Positions 43,932 to 52,957 of a stretch of 64,000 nt of DNA are shown here, one piece after another (position 1 is the first letter of the stretch; the number at the start of each line of letters is the position of its first letter). Location of the stretch: assembly GCA_022448525.1 (NCBI GenBank), contig JAKVCX010000008.1, positions 243,426 to 307,425 on the forward strand, read 5' to 3'. The notes beneath the pieces were generated by a model. That model had not been told where the DNA came from and searched no databases. It saw nothing but the letters and a program-made list of their open reading frames with translations. The translations under genes were made by a program, and so were the position numbers. The DNA is from Tenacibaculum sp. (GTDB taxonomy: Bacteria; Bacteroidota; Bacteroidia; Flavobacteriales; Flavobacteriaceae).

Positions 43932-45223
43932 TGAGTTACGAAATTGTAATTATACTTATTTCTATACTTTTTTCTGCTTTTTTTTCAGGTATGGAAATTG
44001 CTTTCATTTCTTCTAATAGATTATATCTAGAACTAGAAAAGAAGAAAGGGGATTTTATCTCCAAAATCCTGACTAAAATAACAGAGAAATCTTCCAGGTT
44101 TATCACAACTATGTTGGTCGGTAACAATATATCATTGGTAGTTTATAGTTACTTTATGGGAGAGTTATTAATGAATTGGTTTCAAAGTTTTTTACCTACT
44201 GAGTACACTATTATTCATTATTTATTGAGTGATTTACAATTATTAACTCAAACTTTAATATCAACTATCGTAATTCTTGTTACTGCTGAATTTTTGCCGA
44301 AAGCGTTATTTAGAATTTATGCAAATGAAGCCGTAAAGATTTTTGCTATTCCAGCATATGTGTTTTTTGTATTGTTTTATTTTCTTTCAAGTTTTATTTC
44401 CTCTATTTCTGATTTTTTTCTGAGAGTGTTTTTCAAGACAAAGGGAGATGAAGTGCAAACTGAATTTAGTAAGGAAGAATTAGGGAATTATATCACAGAA
44501 CAATTGGAAACTAATAAGGAGGATGATGAGGTTGATTCTGAAATTCAAATCTTTCAAAATGCCTTGGTTTTTCATAAAGTGAAAGCGAGAGAAATCATGG
44601 TTCCAAGGATAGAAATTGTTGCTGTAGATTTGCATGAAACGGTTACGAACCTAAAAAAAGCTTTCATAGAAAGCGGTTTTTCAAAAATCATCGTTTATAA
44701 AAACTCGTTAGATGATATCATAGGCTATGTAAATTCTTATGAATTATTCAAGAGGCCGCGAACCATAAAGTCGATTCTCCTTCCTGTTGAAATAGTTCCA
44801 GAATCGATGATTATCAATGATGTTTTGAATGTTCTAATGAAAAAAAGAAAAAGTATTGCTCTAGTTGTCGATGAATATGGAGGTACATCAGGGATAATTA
44901 CAGTAGAAGATATCGTTGAAGAATTGTTTGGAGAGATTGAAGATGAACATGATAATTTGGAATTATTAGAGGAAAAAATAAACGAGAATGAATTCAATTT
45001 TTCCGCGCGTTTAGAGGTCGATTATCTGAATGAAGAATACGGCTTAAATATTCCAAAAGAAGACGCTTATGAAACTTTAGGTGGTTTCATAATCAATCAT
45101 ACTGAAAGTATTCCAGAACAGGATGAAGAGATTCAAGTTGATAACTTTAAAATTAAAATTATTAAAGTTGGATCAACGAAAATCGACTCAATTCACTTAG
45201 AAGTTCTCCCGCAAGAAGCCTAA
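43931..45223 (+). CDS. CNNM/CorC-HlyC family membrane protein with CBS domains (430 aa)
   Basis: A DUF21/CNNM transmembrane domain (about 1-190, starting EIVIILISILFSAFFSGMEIAF) is followed by a CBS pair (about 210-330; VPRIEIVAVD, VDEYGGTSGIITVEDIVEELFGEI) and a C-terminal CorC_HlyC domain (about 345-428). Members move or sense Mg2+/Co2+; the old name hemolysin is misleading. It is the last gene of the coaX-lptC run. Confidence 0.94.
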   Translation: MSYEIVIILISILFSAFFSGMEIAFISSNRLYLELEKKKGDFISKILTKITEKSSRFITTMLVGNNISLVVYSYFMGELLMNWFQSFLPTEYTIIHYLLSDLQLLTQTLISTIVILVTAEFLPKALFRIYANEAVKIFAIPAYVFFVLFYFLSSFISSISDFFLRVFFKTKGDEVQTEFSKEELGNYITEQLETNKEDDEVDSEIQIFQNALVFHKVKAREIMVPRIEIVAVDLHETVTNLKKAFIESGFSKIIVYKNSLDDIIGYVNSYELFKRPRTIKSILLPVEIVPESMIINDVLNVLMKKRKSIALVVDEYGGTSGIITVEDIVEELFGEIEDEHDNLELLEEKINENEFNFSARLEVDYLNEEYGLNIPKEDAYETLGGFIINHTESIPEQDEEIQVDNFKIKIIKVGSTKIDSIHLEVLPQEA

Positions 45224-45291
45224 TTTTTTCACCATTTGAGACTTCAATAATTTACTGATAGTAAAACTGTCAAAAACATTGCATTATTAAA

Positions 45292-45311
45292 TGCGAAATT
45301 GTATTTTCGCA
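45292..45311. promoter_or_regulatory. Perfect inverted repeat upstream of the PpiD-like gene
   Basis: TGCGAAA (45292-45298) and TTTCGCA (45305-45311) are exact arms with a 6-base centre. The possible -7 box TATTTTCG (45302-45309) lies within, so the site could be an operator. Confidence 0.45.
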
Positions 45312-45336
45312 CACTGTTAATAAAATAAATGTAGAA

Positions 45337-47472
45337 ATGGCAATTTTATCGAAAATTAGAGAACGCTCTTGGTTATTAATTCTTATCGTAGGTTTAGCAT
45401 TATTTTCTTTTGTATTAGATCCATCAACGTTATCAGATTTTTTTAATTCTACAAAGATGAACGAGGTAGGTGAGGTGAATGGTGAAACGATCTCTCGTCA
45501 GGAATTTGCAGAAGCATTAGACAATTATAAAGCTCAAACAGGAAACCGTGTTAGTGAAATGCAAGCGGCAAAAACAGTTTGGAATAATCTATTACGTCAA
45601 AAAATTTATGAAAGCCAATTAGAAGAGGCAGGAATTACTGTTGGAGAGGCTGATATCTTAAATGCATTATACGATACAGAATTTATTAAAAACGATCCAA
45701 GGTTTTTAACTACAAATGTTTTCGATAAAGCAAAGTTCAAAGAGTTTTTAGCAACTATTAGAGCTGAGCAAGGAGAAGAGTGGAACAACTGGAGAAATTA
45801 CATGGCTTCAGTAAAGACGAATCTTCAAAAAACTACTTATGATAAATTAGTTGCTGCTGGTTTAGGAGCTTCTTTAACGGAAGGAGAAAATGAGTATATC
45901 ACAGATAATACAAAAATTAATGCGAATTTAGTTTTTTTATCTTATACTTCTGTTCCGGATAGTGCAGTTACAGTTACAAAACCTGAAATCAAAAGTTATA
46001 TTGATAAGCATCCATCAGAGTTTGAAGTTGAAGCTTCAAGAGATATTAGATACGTAAAGTTTAATATTAAAGCTACTCCTGAAGATGAGGCTGAAATCAA
46101 AGCAAACGTTGCTAAGTTAATTGAGGATTCAACAAATAAACAAGGAGCGGTTGTTCAAGGATTAAAATCTGCTACTGATTATAAATTATTCCTAGAAGAA
46201 ACAAAGTCTGATTTAACTTTAAATGAGTCTGCTCAGTTCAAAGGACAAGTTCCACAAGTAATTGCTGAAGATTTATTTAATGGTAATGTTGGTGACGTAT
46301 TCGGACCTTACAAAGATGGAGAATACTATAAATTATCGAAAATCACAGAAGTTTTAAATGTACCAGATTCTGTTAAGTCTAGTCATATTTTAGTTCCTTT
46401 CGTAGGAGGAATGAGAGCAGATGCTTCAGTTACTAAAACTGAAGAACAAGCTAAGAAAACTGCAGATAGTATCTATGCTTTAGTAAAGAATAATTCTGCT
46501 AAGTTCAAAGCTGTAGCAGATGAAATTAATACAGACGGAACAAAAGGTAAAGGTGGAGATATTGGATGGACTACTTACAATGTAGGATTCTCTCCAAGTT
46601 TTGATGAAGATTTCGCAAAGTTTATTTTCAATAATAAAAAAGGTGATGTTCAAGTTGTAAAAACTAAGTTCGGATACCACGTTATTAAAATAGATGATCA
46701 AAAGAAAGAACAAAAAGCTTTAAAATTAGCAACATTTGGTCGTAAGATTGAAGCATCTGAAGTAACTGAAAATAATATTTTCCAAGATGCTGAAACTTTT
46801 GCTTTAGAAATTTCTAAAGGAACTAGTATTGACGAAGCAGCTAAGCAAAAAGAAATGACTGCTTTACCTGCAGTTGGTTTAAAAGCTTTAGATGAGAATG
46901 TACCTGGTTTAGGAAACGAAAGAGAAATTATTACTTGGGCATTCGGAAAAGATGTACAGATTGGATCTTACAAGCGTTTTGATGTAACTGGAGGTTATGT
47001 TGTAGCAACTTTAACTAATGTTACAGAAAAAGGATTAATGCCAGTTGATAAAGCTATCTCTAAAGTTCGTCCTATTTTAGTGAATGAAAAGAAGGCAAAG
47101 ATTTTAGCAGGTAAATTAAAGGGAGCTACTTTAGAAGAGATGGCTTCTGCGAATAAGCAAACGGTAAGAGCTGTAACATCTGTTAATTTAAAATCACCAA
47201 CTTTAACAGGAATTGGTTTTGAACCAAAAGTTGTAGGAGCGATGTTAAATGCTCAAGAGAATAAAGTTTACACTCCAATTGAAGGTGATAGAGGAGTATA
47301 TGCATTTGTAGTTACAGGAAAAGAGGCGCCAACTGCTTTACCAAACTACGATACATACCGTAAGAGATTAGCAAACCAAAGAAGAAACCAAACTTTCAAC
47401 ATGTTTGAAGCAATCAAGAAAGCTTCTGATATCGAAGATGGAGTAAGTTCTTTCTACGGAATTGACCAATAA
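45337..47472 (+). CDS. ppiD: PpiD-like periplasmic peptidyl-prolyl isomerase, membrane-anchored (711 aa)
   Basis: An N-terminal anchor (residues about 12-30) is followed by a SurA-N-like helical region and a parvulin PPIC domain (about 345-450; SSHILVPF, KGKGGDIGWTTYNVGFSPSFDEDF, VKTKFGYHVIKI). A second degenerate parvulin-like and C-terminal helical region completes the PpiD layout. It helps fold outer-membrane and secreted proteins leaving the Sec channel. It has its own promoter region and terminator. Confidence 0.9.
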   Translation: MAILSKIRERSWLLILIVGLALFSFVLDPSTLSDFFNSTKMNEVGEVNGETISRQEFAEALDNYKAQTGNRVSEMQAAKTVWNNLLRQKIYESQLEEAGITVGEADILNALYDTEFIKNDPRFLTTNVFDKAKFKEFLATIRAEQGEEWNNWRNYMASVKTNLQKTTYDKLVAAGLGASLTEGENEYITDNTKINANLVFLSYTSVPDSAVTVTKPEIKSYIDKHPSEFEVEASRDIRYVKFNIKATPEDEAEIKANVAKLIEDSTNKQGAVVQGLKSATDYKLFLEETKSDLTLNESAQFKGQVPQVIAEDLFNGNVGDVFGPYKDGEYYKLSKITEVLNVPDSVKSSHILVPFVGGMRADASVTKTEEQAKKTADSIYALVKNNSAKFKAVADEINTDGTKGKGGDIGWTTYNVGFSPSFDEDFAKFIFNNKKGDVQVVKTKFGYHVIKIDDQKKEQKALKLATFGRKIEASEVTENNIFQDAETFALEISKGTSIDEAAKQKEMTALPAVGLKALDENVPGLGNEREIITWAFGKDVQIGSYKRFDVTGGYVVATLTNVTEKGLMPVDKAISKVRPILVNEKKAKILAGKLKGATLEEMASANKQTVRAVTSVNLKSPTLTGIGFEPKVVGAMLNAQENKVYTPIEGDRGVYAFVVTGKEAPTALPNYDTYRKRLANQRRNQTFNMFEAIKKASDIEDGVSSFYGIDQ

Positions 47473-47495
47473 GAGTTGATTTAAAATATAAGTAA

Positions 47496-47525
47496 AAAGC
47501 CGAGTTTGATACTCGGCTTTTTTTA
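47496..47525 (+). terminator. Terminator of the PpiD-like gene
   Basis: AAAGCCGAGT (47496-47505) and ACTCGGCTTT (47511-47520) are perfect arms around TTGAT, followed by TTTTT. Confidence 0.92.
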
Positions 47526-47565
47526 TTGAGTTAAATGAAGCTTTAAGTTTAGATCAAGGCTCGGT

Positions 47566-47733
47566 CTAGCGTTTATACTTTGAAAATAATCCTAGGAAGA
47601 AGGCAATTATTACAATTGACCAAAAAGTACGCCATCCGATGAACCATGATATCACTGAACCAATTAATAGATAAATAATTCCTAAAGTGATTATTAATCC
47701 TAAACTAATAATTAAATATTTTGATAACCTCAT
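47566..47733 (-). CDS. Small two-helix membrane protein (55 aa)
   Basis: Reading the minus strand by hand from ATG 47733 to TAG 47566 gives an uninterrupted 55-residue protein. It has two hydrophobic helices (YLIISLGLIITLGIIYLLIG and WSIVIIAFFLGLF) joined by a Trp-rich turn (SWFIGWRTFW) and a basic KYKR end. The balanced membrane-protein composition argues that it is real. It lies downstream of lpdA on the same strand but behind that gene's terminator, so it needs its own promoter or read-through. Function unknown. Confidence 0.6.
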   Translation of the reverse strand: MRLSKYLIISLGLIITLGIIYLLIGSVISWFIGWRTFWSIVIIAFFLGLFSKYKR

Positions 47734-47756
47734 AACTTAAACTTGGTGAGCATATA

Positions 47757-47793
47757 TATAAAAAAAAGCAACCTCAATTGAGATTGCTTTTTA
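47757..47793 (-). terminator. Terminator of lpdA
   Basis: On the minus strand, AAGCAATCTCAA pairs with TTGAGGTTGCTT (47766-47789; one G-U pair) and is followed by a run of T. It lies about 20 bases past the lpdA stop. Confidence 0.85.
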
Positions 47794-47814
47794 AATATAT
47801 TTTAAAACGTTTTA

Positions 47815-49215
47815 TTATGCGTTTAATGGTTTACCATCCCAAGCAGCTTTAGCTGCTTCCTTAACCGCTTCAGAATACGTTGGGTGACCATGACAAATAC
47901 GAGCAATATCTTCTGCAGAAGCTCTGAATTCCATCGCAACAGCCATTTCCATAATTAAGTCAGCTACACGAGCACCAACCATGTGAACTCCTAAAACTTC
48001 ATCAGTATTTTTATCCGCTAAAACTTTCACAAAACCATCAATATCACCACTAGCTCTAGATCTTCCTAAAGCACGCATTGAGAATTTTCCTGATTTGTAT
48101 TCAACGTTAGCAGCTTTTAGTTCGTCTTCTGTTTTTCCAACAGCAGCAACTTCTGGCCAAGTATAAATAATTCCAGGAATTAAGTTGTAATCAATATGAG
48201 GCTTTTCTCCAGCTAAGTATTCAGCAACAACAACTCCTTCTTCTTCAGCTTTATGTGCTAACATTGCACCACGTACAACATCCCCAATTGCATAAATATT
48301 AGAAACGTTAGTTTGTAAATGATCATTTACATCTATTTGTCCTCTTTCAGTAACCTTAACACCAGCTTTATCTAATGCTAAACCTTCAGTATATGGTCTA
48401 CGTCCAACAGCAACTAAACAATAATCACCAGTAAAAGTTACTTCTTCACCTTTTTTATTTGTTGCTTTTACAATTATTTCATCTCCATTTCTTTCAACAG
48501 CAGTAACACCATGACTTACATTGAACTTAACACCTTGTTTCTTTAAAACTTTAGTCAATTCCTTAGAAACATCTTTGTCCATTGTAGGTGTAATTGTTGG
48601 TGCATATTCTACAACAGAAACATCAGCACCTAAACGCTTATAAACAGAACCTAATTCTAATCCAATAACTCCACCACCAATTACAATTAAATGTTTTGGT
48701 ACTTCTTTTAATTTTAAAGCTTCAGTAGAAGTTATAATTCTTTCTTTATCAATTGAGATAAAAGGTAATGTTGATGGTTTAGAACCAGTAGCGATAATAA
48801 TATCAGTTCCTTCAATTACTTCTGAACTTCCATCGTTTTTTGTTACCTTAACATGAGTTGCGTCTTCAAAAGAACCTAATCCTTCGTAAACATCAATGTT
48901 GTTTTTATCCATTAAATATTTGATACCACCAGTTGTAGTTTCTACTACTTTAGCTTTACGATCAATCATTTTTCCAAAATCAAAAGTTGGATTTTCAACT
49001 GAAATTCCGTGCTCTTCAAAATGGTGAACTGCATCATAATAATGATGTGAAGAATCTAATAAAGCCTTAGAAGGAATACATCCTACATTTAAACAGGTAC
49101 CTCCTAATGTTGAATATTTTTCTATGATGGCAACTTTCTTACCTAGTTGAGATGCTCTTACCGCAGCAATATATCCTCCTGGGCCAGAACCTATAACGAT
49201 AATATCGTATTTCAT
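47815..49215 (-). CDS. lpdA: Dihydrolipoyl dehydrogenase (466 aa)
   Basis: This is the E3 subunit of the pyruvate and 2-oxoglutarate dehydrogenase complexes; it reoxidises dihydrolipoamide with NAD. The FAD motif GSGPGGY is at 9-15. The redox disulfide is C41-C46 (GGTCLNVGCIPSK), followed by the NAD motif VIGGGVIGLELG and the C-terminal His-Glu pair in HGHPTYSE. The length is normal. It is transcribed alone from a -7 box at 49237-49244. Confidence 0.97.
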   Translation of the reverse strand: MKYDIIVIGSGPGGYIAAVRASQLGKKVAIIEKYSTLGGTCLNVGCIPSKALLDSSHHYYDAVHHFEEHGISVENPTFDFGKMIDRKAKVVETTTGGIKYLMDKNNIDVYEGLGSFEDATHVKVTKNDGSSEVIEGTDIIIATGSKPSTLPFISIDKERIITSTEALKLKEVPKHLIVIGGGVIGLELGSVYKRLGADVSVVEYAPTITPTMDKDVSKELTKVLKKQGVKFNVSHGVTAVERNGDEIIVKATNKKGEEVTFTGDYCLVAVGRRPYTEGLALDKAGVKVTERGQIDVNDHLQTNVSNIYAIGDVVRGAMLAHKAEEEGVVVAEYLAGEKPHIDYNLIPGIIYTWPEVAAVGKTEDELKAANVEYKSGKFSMRALGRSRASGDIDGFVKVLADKNTDEVLGVHMVGARVADLIMEMAVAMEFRASAEDIARICHGHPTYSEAVKEAAKAAWDGKPLNA

Positions 49216-49236
49216 GAGATGTTTTTATTTTGAATA

Positions 49237-49244
49237 CAAAATTA
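49237..49244 (-). promoter_or_regulatory. -7 promoter element of lpdA
   Basis: The minus strand reads TAATTTTG, an exact TAnnTTTG match, 21 bases before the lpdA start. No clear -33 element is seen. Confidence 0.5.
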
Positions 49245-49314
49245 CAATTATTTACCAATAAAAACTCAGTATTACTTATTATTGCTATTTTTAAACGAAT
49301 AAGTTAATTACTGT

Positions 49315-49785
49315 ATGAAATTATTGAAGAAAATTGGATGGATAGCTTTAGGTTTATTACTAGTTATTCAGTTCATTCCAACGGAAAAAAATAATGGAGA
49401 ATTAAGTTCTCTAGACACTTTTGTTAATGAAACCAAACCTACGGATGAAGTTCAAAAAATATTAAAGAATGCCTGTTATGATTGTCATAGTGATAAAACA
49501 ATCTATCCTTGGTATCATTCTGTAGCTCCTTTAAAGTTTTGGATTAATCATCATGTAGAGGAAGGAAAAGAGCATTTGAATTTTTCAAATTGGGCTAATT
49601 ATTCTTTAAAGAGAAAAGAACATAAGATGGAAGAATTTTGGGAAGAAGTAGAGGAGAAACACATGCCATTAGATTCTTACACATGGACACATTCTGATGC
49701 TAAATTATCAGATGAGCAAATTACAAAGGTAGTAAATTGGGCAAAGACTGTTCAAGCGAGTTATGAAGCTCAAATTCAAAAATAA
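49315..49785 (+). CDS. Haem-binding domain protein, membrane-anchored (156 aa)
   Basis: An N-terminal hydrophobic anchor (about 6-21) is followed by a c-type haem motif, C54-Y-D-C57-H58 (NACYDCHSDKTIYPWYH), and the WANYSLKRKEHKMEEFWEEVEEKHMPL segment typical of the Haem_bd family. It would be exported and carry one covalent haem. A redox or sensing role is possible, but none is established. The stop is directly followed by the next start. Confidence 0.9.
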   Translation: MKLLKKIGWIALGLLLVIQFIPTEKNNGELSSLDTFVNETKPTDEVQKILKNACYDCHSDKTIYPWYHSVAPLKFWINHHVEEGKEHLNFSNWANYSLKRKEHKMEEFWEEVEEKHMPLDSYTWTHSDAKLSDEQITKVVNWAKTVQASYEAQIQK

Positions 49786-51030
49786 TTGAGTAATAAAGTT
49801 CTAATCATTGGATACGTTTGGGTTGAACCAAATTCTTCTGCTGCCGGAGGAAGAATGTTACAACTCATTCATGCATTTAGAAATAGAAATTATGAAGTAA
49901 TATTTGCAAGTCCTTCTCAAAAGGGAGACAAAGCAATTAATTTATCAAAGCTGGGAGTTAAAGAAGTTCAAATTGAATTAAATTCTCCTAGCTTTAATCA
50001 TTTCATAAAAGAGCTTCAGCCAAAAATTGTGATGTTCGATCGTTTTATGATGGAAGAACAATTTGGTTGGAGAGTAGCAGAAAGCTGTCCGGATGCTCTA
50101 AGAATATTAGATACTGAAGATCTTCATTTTCTGAGGAAAGTCAGACATCAGCAATTAAAAAAAGGTGTTACATTTTCTAAAGAGGCATTATTAAAATCAG
50201 TTGATACGAAAAGAGAAATTGCTGCTATTTTGCGATGTGATTTAAGTTTGATTATTTCTTCTTTCGAATTGAAATTATTGAAAGAAACATTTACTATAAA
50301 TGAATCCATAGTAATGCATTTGCCATTTATGTTAGATGGTATTTCAGATAAAATAACATCAAATTGGTTATCATTTTCAGAAAGAGAACATTTTGTTTTT
50401 ATTGGTAATTTCTTTCATAAACCTAATATTGACGCAGTTTTAGGGTTAAAGAAATTATGGCCAAAAATTAGAAGACAATTACCAAAAGCGGAAGTTCATA
50501 TTTATGGAGCTTATGTGAATCAACAAATTCAACAATTAAATAAACCAGAACAAGGTTTTATAGTTAATGGATTTGCGGTGAATGCTAATGAAGTTGTTTC
50601 TAAAGCTAAAGTGGTTTTAGCACCAATACGATTTGGAGCTGGTATAAAAGGTAAATTAACCGAAGCAATGTACTGTGGTACTCCGAGTGTAACGACAGTT
50701 ATTGGAGCAGAAGGAATGCATGACGTTTTACCATGGAACGGATTTATTGCCAAATTAGAGGATGATTTTGTAGATAAAGCTGTAACGCTTTATACTGATA
50801 AAAATACTTGGGAAACTGCTCAGAGAAACGGAATAACTATTATTAATTCAATTTATGATAAGCAGATTTTAGAATCTAGTTTTATGGATAAAATTGATGA
50901 GTTAATTTTAAATTTAGAAAAGCATAGAACCAATAATTTCTTAGGAGCTTTATTACAACATCAAACACTACAATCTACAAAATACATGAGTAAGTGGATT
51001 GAAGAGAAAAATAAAAAAGAAACCGATTAA
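49786..51030 (+). CDS. Glycosyltransferase, GT4-like GT-B fold (414 aa)
   Basis: The N-terminal acceptor-side domain (KVLIIGYVWVEPNSSAAGGRMLQLIHAF) and the C-terminal donor-side segment (APIRFGAGIKGKLTEAMYCGTPSVTT, about 282-307) match Glycos_transf_1-type enzymes. It starts with TTG at 49786, immediately after the previous stop, the only start that keeps the conserved N-terminus. Its sugar and acceptor are unknown. It overlaps the convergent cyclase gene by 4 bases at the stop codons. Confidence 0.87.
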   Translation: MSNKVLIIGYVWVEPNSSAAGGRMLQLIHAFRNRNYEVIFASPSQKGDKAINLSKLGVKEVQIELNSPSFNHFIKELQPKIVMFDRFMMEEQFGWRVAESCPDALRILDTEDLHFLRKVRHQQLKKGVTFSKEALLKSVDTKREIAAILRCDLSLIISSFELKLLKETFTINESIVMHLPFMLDGISDKITSNWLSFSEREHFVFIGNFFHKPNIDAVLGLKKLWPKIRRQLPKAEVHIYGAYVNQQIQQLNKPEQGFIVNGFAVNANEVVSKAKVVLAPIRFGAGIKGKLTEAMYCGTPSVTTVIGAEGMHDVLPWNGFIAKLEDDFVDKAVTLYTDKNTWETAQRNGITIINSIYDKQILESSFMDKIDELILNLEKHRTNNFLGALLQHQTLQSTKYMSKWIEEKNKKETD

Positions 51031-51788
51031 TTCATCATTGCTACTACTCTTGCCGGAGCAGCTGAAGCACCAACGATTTTCAAAGGAAATACGGCCACTT
51101 TAAATCCAGTATAAGGCAAAGCATCTAAATTTACTAATTGTTCCATATGCCAATATTCCTTGTCTTGTCCGACTAAGTGAGCTTCCCAAAATAACTCTGA
51201 ATTATTTGTTTCTTTAGCTTTTTGTAACATGTAAGGAAGTGGTAAATCCCAACCCCAAGAATCAATTCCCATCACTTTTATTCCTTTGTCAATTAACCAA
51301 GAAGTAGCTTCGGCGCTCATTCCTGTACCTACTTTATGGAAGTCTTTTGTCCCGTTGAATTTATCACGACCCGTTTTAATCAAAACAATCATTCCAGGTG
51401 TAATCTCTAAACTGTTTTCTGATAGGAACTTTTCAATGTCGTTAACAGTGATTGGATCAAAATCAACTTTGTGTTTCATATCGATTACAATCCCATCTGC
51501 GTAACAAATATCTAACGGAATTTCATCAATTGTTTTTGATTTTTTCCCATTTGTTGTAGGAGAATAATGCCAAGGCGCATCGATATGTGTAGTAGAGTGA
51601 ACTCCCATTTTCTTAATTATATCATCGGCCCATCCATCAAAGTTCTTTGGGAAAAGCTTAAAAGGAAGTCCTAAAAAACGAATTAACCACTTCGCTTTTT
51701 TATGAGATTTGTGCTTAATTTTTACTTTCATAAACCAAGGATCGTTTTTGTTATAACGAATTGGTTTAGATAAATCGATGATTTTCAT
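51027..51788 (-). CDS. Cyclase/kynurenine-formamidase family hydrolase (253 aa)
   Basis: This metal-dependent hydrolase is of the KynB/cyclase fold. The signature H64-S-T-T-H68-I-D70-A-P-W-H74 supplies the metal ligands, and VIDMKHKVD and IDSWGWDLP also fit. The substrate is not known; kynurenine formamidase activity is one option but no tryptophan-degradation gene is near. It ends tail-to-tail with the glycosyltransferase gene. Confidence 0.88.
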   Translation of the reverse strand: MKIIDLSKPIRYNKNDPWFMKVKIKHKSHKKAKWLIRFLGLPFKLFPKNFDGWADDIIKKMGVHSTTHIDAPWHYSPTTNGKKSKTIDEIPLDICYADGIVIDMKHKVDFDPITVNDIEKFLSENSLEITPGMIVLIKTGRDKFNGTKDFHKVGTGMSAEATSWLIDKGIKVMGIDSWGWDLPLPYMLQKAKETNNSELFWEAHLVGQDKEYWHMEQLVNLDALPYTGFKVAVFPLKIVGASAAPARVVAMMN

Positions 51789-51829
51789 GATGGAGGTTAT
51801 TTAGATTTTGATGGCTCTAAAATAACTTA

Positions 51830-52894
51830 TTATTTTATCGGTTGATAATCGGTAGGTAATAAATCGGCAATTTTCTCATACGCCCAATATTGTTCGGTAA
51901 AAGTTCCTAAAGGATTAGCGAGTTTTCCAGAAGGGAAGATTTCAATAGGTTTTTCTAGCATTTGAATAATAGATTCTTGTTGGTTCAACCTTTTTCCAAA
52001 TTTTCTATAATTCAATTCTTCTTTCTCTTTCTTATAAATTACTTCAAGCCAAAAATTAAAATTTAAATATGTTTTTCCATTCGTTCTGAACACTAAATCA
52101 TCATAATTCAAATTTTCTTTTAACGGAACTTCTTTAACTTTTTCTCCTTTTTTTAAAATAATTTTTTGCCTTTTAAATTGATTAATAACAAATCCTTCCT
52201 CTTGGACATTTGCCATGTATAAACTTCTAAAGAAATGTAATAAAGATCCGTTGTAGGCTTTCATTCTGTTTTTTTTCCAACGTTTTTCTTGCCTTTTTTT
52301 ACCTTTTAATTTCTCATATCTGGCATAACCGTGAAAAGAAGTAGATTTATGATCAACGGTAAGTTTAACTAAATCGTAATAAACTTTATATCCTAATTTT
52401 TTGTTTAGAATTTGAATTGGTTTTTTCGCTCGAACAGTTAGTTTTCCTGTTCTTGAGTTTAAGTAGTATTGTAAAACATCTGGATTTAAAATTTCACAGC
52501 CTTTGGCTAAATCTGTGTTTCCAATAAAAGCTTGTTTAAATCTTTTAAAATCTTTGAAATTGTTTTTCGGACTAATATCTAATTCTACTTCATCTAATAG
52601 TTCATTGTCTTCTTCTAATTGAATTATTAAATATTCTTTTTCCTCTGAAAGAATTAGTTTTTCAACTGTTTTAAATCCTAGAAAATAAACGACCAAAGTA
52701 TAATTATCTGAAGGAGCTTTTAATTCAAATTCTCCATTTTCATCGGATATCGTTCCAATTGTGGTGTTGTTTAAAAAAACCGAAGCACCTTCTAAAACTA
52801 AATTTTTGTTATCTGTAATTTTTCCTTTGATAGTTTTCTGGGCAATCAAAGAATGTGTAACAAGAAAAACTAATGTGATAATAAATGATTTCAT
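51830..52894 (-). CDS. Secreted carboxypeptidase-regulatory-like domain protein, paralogue A (354 aa)
   Basis: A signal peptide (MKSFIITLVFLVTHSLIAQ) is followed by a CarboxypepD_reg-like beta-sandwich (KTIKGKITDNKNLVLEGASV, FLNNTTIGTISDENGEFEL, about 20-95). A domain of unknown function follows (about 115-350; FKRFKQAFIGNTDLAKGCEILNP). The same layout occurs in TonB-linked receptors, but the barrel is absent. I chose ATG 52894 because it starts the signal peptide cleanly. It is the downstream member of a tandem pair. Confidence 0.85.
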   Translation of the reverse strand: MKSFIITLVFLVTHSLIAQKTIKGKITDNKNLVLEGASVFLNNTTIGTISDENGEFELKAPSDNYTLVVYFLGFKTVEKLILSEEKEYLIIQLEEDNELLDEVELDISPKNNFKDFKRFKQAFIGNTDLAKGCEILNPDVLQYYLNSRTGKLTVRAKKPIQILNKKLGYKVYYDLVKLTVDHKSTSFHGYARYEKLKGKKRQEKRWKKNRMKAYNGSLLHFFRSLYMANVQEEGFVINQFKRQKIILKKGEKVKEVPLKENLNYDDLVFRTNGKTYLNFNFWLEVIYKKEKEELNYRKFGKRLNQQESIIQMLEKPIEIFPSGKLANPLGTFTEQYWAYEKIADLLPTDYQPIK

Positions 52895-52957
52895 AATGCA
52901 AATTTTGAATTTAAAAATAAGCATTTCAGAAATTTAGGAAAAGTTTTCTTTCTAGTT

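Noticed and set aside
51027..51030. Overlap of glycosyltransferase and cyclase genes as a sign of misassembly
   Set aside because: It is a 4-base tail-to-tail overlap of stop codons, which is common and harmless.
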